Shown in pieces: positions 61,459-64,000 of a stretch of DNA of 64,000 nt. Below the pieces are notes generated by a model. The model did no database searches. It was not told where the DNA came from and saw nothing but the letters and a program-made list of their open reading frames with translations. The stretch's first letter is position 1. Every line of letters starts with the position of its first letter. The stretch covers positions 930,001 to 994,000 of the forward strand of contig NZ_CP014159.1 of NCBI RefSeq assembly GCF_001543105.1. Direction: 5' to 3'. Source of the stretch: Aerococcus christensenii (GTDB lineage: Bacteria; Bacillota; Bacilli; Lactobacillales; Aerococcaceae). The position numbers and the translations under genes are program-made.

Positions 61459-61791
61459 ATGATAAAACGTGGGAATTACCTATTTGTTGAAAAGGAAGGC
61501 GATACTTACACACTTTCTATGACACCAGAGTTACAAGATGATATCGGAACTGTGGGTTTTGTGGAATTTGCAGCTGAAGATTCTCTTCAAAAAGATGCTC
61601 CTATTTTGAACCTTGAAGCCTCCAAAACTGTTATGGAAATTCAATCCCCTATCTCAGGAAAAGTGGTTGAACGTAATAAAGCCGTAGAAGATAAGCCAGC
61701 ACTTTTGAATTCTGAAAAAGCTGAAGAAAATTGGATTGTTCGTTTAACAGATGTTAACGAAGCAGATTTTGACGCATTAGAAGAAGCTTAA
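61459..61791 (+). CDS. gcvH-L: GcvH-L, lipoyl-carrier protein of the class M sirtuin locus
   Basis: The 110-residue protein has the lipoyl domain with [17 protein letters not shown]56 is the predicted lipoylation site. D27/D28 lie where the Staphylococcus aureus carrier is ADP-ribosylated (Asp27). In S. aureus and Streptococcus pyogenes this carrier is lipoylated, then ADP-ribosylated by SirTM, and the macrodomain reverses it. The ATG at 61459 follows GTGAGGA by eight bases. A terminator follows at once. Confidence 0.92.
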   Translation: MIKRGNYLFVEKEGDTYTLSMTPELQDDIGTVGFVEFAAEDSLQKDAPILNLEASKTVMEIQSPISGKVVERNKAVEDKPALLNSEKAEENWIVRLTDVNEADFDALEEA

Positions 61792-61797
61792 GACATT

Positions 61798-61838
61798 CTA
61801 TGTGGAAAAGACTTGTCTTTTTCACATAGATTTTTTTG
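61798..61838 (+). terminator. internal terminator between gcvH-L and the macrodomain gene
   Basis: CTATGTGGAAAAGA and TTTTTCACATAG form a long stem around CTTGTC, followed by ATTTTTTT. It would make the carrier more abundant than the two ADP-ribosylation enzymes behind it. Confidence 0.8.
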
Positions 61839-61868
61839 ATTTTGAAGGCTATACGAAGAGGAAAAGAA

Positions 61869-62654
61869 ATGGAAGAAAAAGCTAAAACGCTACTTAAAGA
61901 AATGATTAGGTATCTCTTAGAAGAAAAGGGCGAAGAAGTTTCTTTTCAAGAAGACGGTTTATTGGATCAATGGCGGGGGTTAATCAATCAAAGACCCGCT
62001 TCTGCTATTGATCCAGTTTATCTTCAATTAGAAGATCAATTCTTGCCGATATGGAACCAAGCGGGAAGAGTGAAGGTCCCTTTAAGTAAGATCTCTTTAA
62101 AAAAAGAAAATTTGTATCTTTTTAAAGGAGATATCACTAATTTAGAGGTCGATGCGATTGTCAATGCCGCTAATTCGAAATTATTAGGCTGCTTCATTCC
62201 TAATCACCAGTGTATTGATAATTGGATTCAAACACGAGCAGGCGTACGCATGCGTTTGGAGTTAGCTGATCAGATGGCGAAACAGGGTCATGCAGAAGCC
62301 ATCGGTAAAGTGAAATGGACGTTAGGCTATCATTTGCCCGCTCAAAAAGTTTTTCATACGGTAGGCCCTCACGTGGATAAGCTTCCTGTGAGTGGATTAA
62401 GGCAAGACCTCCTAAAGAAATGTTATTTATCTTGTTTAGAAGAAGCAGATAAACAAAGGATAAAGACAATAGCCTTTCCTTGTTTGTCTACAGGAGAATT
62501 TCATTTTCCTAAAGACTTAGCTGGACAAATTGCTTACCGGACTGTGAGAGATTATCTCGAAAAAAATCAATCTTCTCTTCGAGTCATATTCAATGTCTTT
62601 ACATCAAAAGATGAAGAAATTTATCATCGCTTATTAGAAGATCACGTGAAATAG
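61869..62654 (+). CDS. zinc-dependent macrodomain ADP-ribosylhydrolase
   Basis: The 261-residue protein has about 80 leading residues and a macrodomain: LFKGDITNLEVDAIVNAAN, then G-C108-FIPN-H113-Q-C115-IDN, the Cys-His-Cys set expected to bind the catalytic zinc in this class, and VFHTVGPHV, FPCLSTGEFHFP. It removes ADP-ribose from GcvH-L. The ATG at 61869 after GAGGAAAAG is chosen over the upstream frame, which lies in the terminator. sirTM follows 14 bases later. Confidence 0.92.
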   Translation: MEEKAKTLLKEMIRYLLEEKGEEVSFQEDGLLDQWRGLINQRPASAIDPVYLQLEDQFLPIWNQAGRVKVPLSKISLKKENLYLFKGDITNLEVDAIVNAANSKLLGCFIPNHQCIDNWIQTRAGVRMRLELADQMAKQGHAEAIGKVKWTLGYHLPAQKVFHTVGPHVDKLPVSGLRQDLLKKCYLSCLEEADKQRIKTIAFPCLSTGEFHFPKDLAGQIAYRTVRDYLEKNQSSLRVIFNVFTSKDEEIYHRLLEDHVK

Positions 62655-62668
62655 GAAAGGAAGTTATT

Positions 62669-63538
62669 ATGGAAGAACCATCTCTTTGGCGTGCTATGCA
62701 ATTATCGGCTGATAAGGAAGCTGATTTTTTACGAACGGCTTTAGAAGAAGCCGAAGCGATTGTAGTTGGTATTGGCGCAGGAATGTCTGCAGCTGATGGA
62801 TTTACCTATATTGGATCGCGCTTTGAAAAAGCTTTTCCTGACTTTATTAAAAAATATCATCTCTTGGACATGCTGCAGGCTTTTTTATATGATTATCCTA
62901 CCTGGGAAGAATACTGGGCATTTGCGAGTCGCTTTGCTATTATGAACGGTATTGAGCAAGAAGCTGGTAAGTCTTATCAACACCTGAATCAATTTTTGCA
63001 AGGGAAAAATTATTATGTGATCACCACAAATGCAGATAATTCTTTTCCGAAGGCAGGTTTCTCAGAAGATAAAGTTCATTACTATCAAGGCAAATATGTG
63101 TTGATGCAATGTAGCAAGCACTGTCATCCAAAGACTTATCGAAAGGATGACCTACTTTATCAAATGCGCGATCAACAAAAAGACATGAAGATCCCTAGTG
63201 AACTCGTGCCTCGTTGTCCGGTGTGTTCTGAACCTTTAGAAGTAAATAAACGAACTGCTGAAAATGGTATGGTAGAAGATGCAGACTGGCATCGTCATCA
63301 AGCAGATTATGAGGCGTTCATTCAAGCCAATAAAGGTAAGAAAATCCTTTACTTAGAAATTGGGGTAGGGAATACGACCCCTCAATTTATACGGGAACCT
63401 TTCCAAGAATGGACAGCAGAAAATCCAAAAGCCCTATATGTGATGATGAATCAGAAACCTTACCATATTCCAAAGGATATTCGCTCCCAGAGTCGTCGAT
63501 TAAAAGAGAATTTAGCGGATGTGATTCAAGCCTTGTAA
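62669..63538 (+). CDS. sirTM: SirTM, class M sirtuin (protein ADP-ribosyltransferase)
   Basis: The 289-residue protein has the sirtuin NAD fold GIGAGMSAADGFTY and TTNADNSF in place of the TQNxD of deacetylating sirtuins, as in class M. Zinc ligands are likely in QCSKHCHP and CPVC. It modifies the lipoylated GcvH-L. AGGAAGG precedes the ATG. Terminator follows; the lipoate ligase gene lplA2, usual next member, is absent. Confidence 0.93.
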   Translation: MEEPSLWRAMQLSADKEADFLRTALEEAEAIVVGIGAGMSAADGFTYIGSRFEKAFPDFIKKYHLLDMLQAFLYDYPTWEEYWAFASRFAIMNGIEQEAGKSYQHLNQFLQGKNYYVITTNADNSFPKAGFSEDKVHYYQGKYVLMQCSKHCHPKTYRKDDLLYQMRDQQKDMKIPSELVPRCPVCSEPLEVNKRTAENGMVEDADWHRHQADYEAFIQANKGKKILYLEIGVGNTTPQFIREPFQEWTAENPKALYVMMNQKPYHIPKDIRSQSRRLKENLADVIQAL

Positions 63539-63541
63539 ATG

Positions 63542-63584
63542 AAACAGCTCGTCTTCCTTTAGAGAGAAGGCGAGCTGTTTTAAA
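63542..63584. terminator. terminator after sirTM
   Basis: AACAGCTCGTCTTC and GAAGGCGAGCTGTT pair around CTTTAGAGA, with A-rich left and T-rich right sides; it can also serve the convergent LOG gene. Confidence 0.85.
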
Positions 63585-63611
63585 AGAGAAAATTCTAAAA
63601 TAATTTGTGTG

Positions 63612-64000
63612 TTAATGAAGTGAGGACTTTTTTTCTAGAAGATGAGATGCGATATCTTTTAGAGAACTAGCAAAGATATAGTGATCGAACTCTTCTTGAG
63701 GGATTAATCCAGCTTCACACATGGTTTTTAGAGTGGTTTTTAATGGGTCATAGAAATGATCAAGATTATAAATGATAATTGGAGTAGTAGCGTGGTGGAG
63801 TCGTTTCCATACTAAAGCATCGAAAAGTTCTTCCATTGTTCCAATCCCTCCTGGAAAGACAATCATAACATCTGGACTTTCGATGAGTTTAGCTTTTCTT
63901 TCATCCATTGTTTTTAAAACGTGGAGTTCACTCAAATGTTGATGAGGCTTTTCGCGGTGAACAAGGATTTCGGGAATATAGCCGATAACATAAGCGCCGT
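63612..64000 (-). CDS. LOG-family (lysine-decarboxylase-like) nucleotide hydrolase, 5' end outside window
   Basis: The frame is open from 63612 to the window edge. It has the LOG signature PGGIGTMEELFDAL, preceded by TMDERKAKL. Family members hydrolyse cytokinin or nucleotide 5'-monophosphates (YvdD/LOG type). The part preceding 63935 (GYIPEILVHREKPHQHLSEL) continues the family alignment, so the start lies beyond the window. Confidence 0.85.
   Translation of the reverse strand, partial: GAYVIGYIPEILVHREKPHQHLSELHVLKTMDERKAKLIESPDVMIVFPGGIGTMEELFDALVWKRLHHATTPIIIYNLDHFYDPLKTTLKTMCEAGLIPQEEFDHYIFASSLKDIASHLLEKKSSLH

Overview
The window is a low-GC Firmicutes chromosome, almost certainly of the order Lactobacillales. 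The order pth-mfd-rqcP-divIC-yabR-tilS-ftsH-hslO-dus-lysS, followed by the str operon (rpsL-rpsG-fusA-tuf) and the S10/spc/alpha ribosomal superoperon, is the classical lactic-acid-bacterial core. S14 is the zinc-binding short type, ribosome binding sites are strong AGGAGG, and TTG/GTG starts are frequent. The accessory content (class M sirtuin operon, hydroxyacid dehydrogenase, fumarate-reductase-like flavoprotein, L,D-transpeptidase) would fit an Aerococcaceae-like host, but the family is a guess. Layout: 1-8.6 kb carries a DUF975 membrane protein, uvrC (minus strand), a metallophosphoesterase whose metal-binding motifs are degenerate, a DEAD-box helicase, glmU and prs. 8.7-21.8 kb is the housekeeping run pth to lysS; hpt, usually between tilS and ftsH, is not there. 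21.9-26.5 kb is the str operon with a long rpsL leader and a near-consensus tuf promoter lying inside an inverted repeat. 26.6-29.4 kb holds an L,D-transpeptidase and a decayed IS30-type transposase. 29.5-43.6 kb is the ribosomal superoperon from rpsJ to rplQ, including secY, adk, infA, rpmJ (37 codons) and rpoA. 43.7-50.5 kb: an OatA-like O-acetyltransferase; an FMN riboswitch with its own promoter and terminator placed directly before ecfA1-ecfA2-ecfT-truA, the shared energising module of ECF vitamin transporters; then the L13 leader with rplM-rpsI. 50.6-53.9 kb is a decay zone: a frameshifted hypothetical gene hit by a 1559-bp IS3/IS150-type element with a 3-bp target duplication, and a C39-like peptidase lipoprotein gene broken by a stop. 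54.1-64.0 kb is redox and repair: an alpha/beta hydrolase, an endonuclease III lacking two of the four Fe-S cysteines, a fumarate-reductase-like flavoprotein with two one-base frameshifts behind a cre-preceded promoter, an L-2-hydroxyacid dehydrogenase, and a class M sirtuin locus (old yellow enzyme divergent from luciferase-like monooxygenase, GcvH-L, macrodomain, SirTM) that ends in a terminator with no lipoate ligase gene following. A partial LOG-family gene closes the window. How the parts work together: the core encodes the translation machinery, protein export (SecY) and quality control (FtsH, Hsp33, RqcP). The ECF module powers vitamin uptake, and the FMN switch appears to tie its expression to flavin status. 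The flavin-dependent enzymes at the right end and the lipoyl-carrier/ADP-ribosylation cassette look like a redox-stress module. The strongest candidates for something unusual are the FMN riboswitch on the shared ECF operon, the sirtuin operon without its ligase, the degenerate phosphoesterase, and the Fe-S-less Nth. No wholly unknown multi-gene system could be demonstrated.
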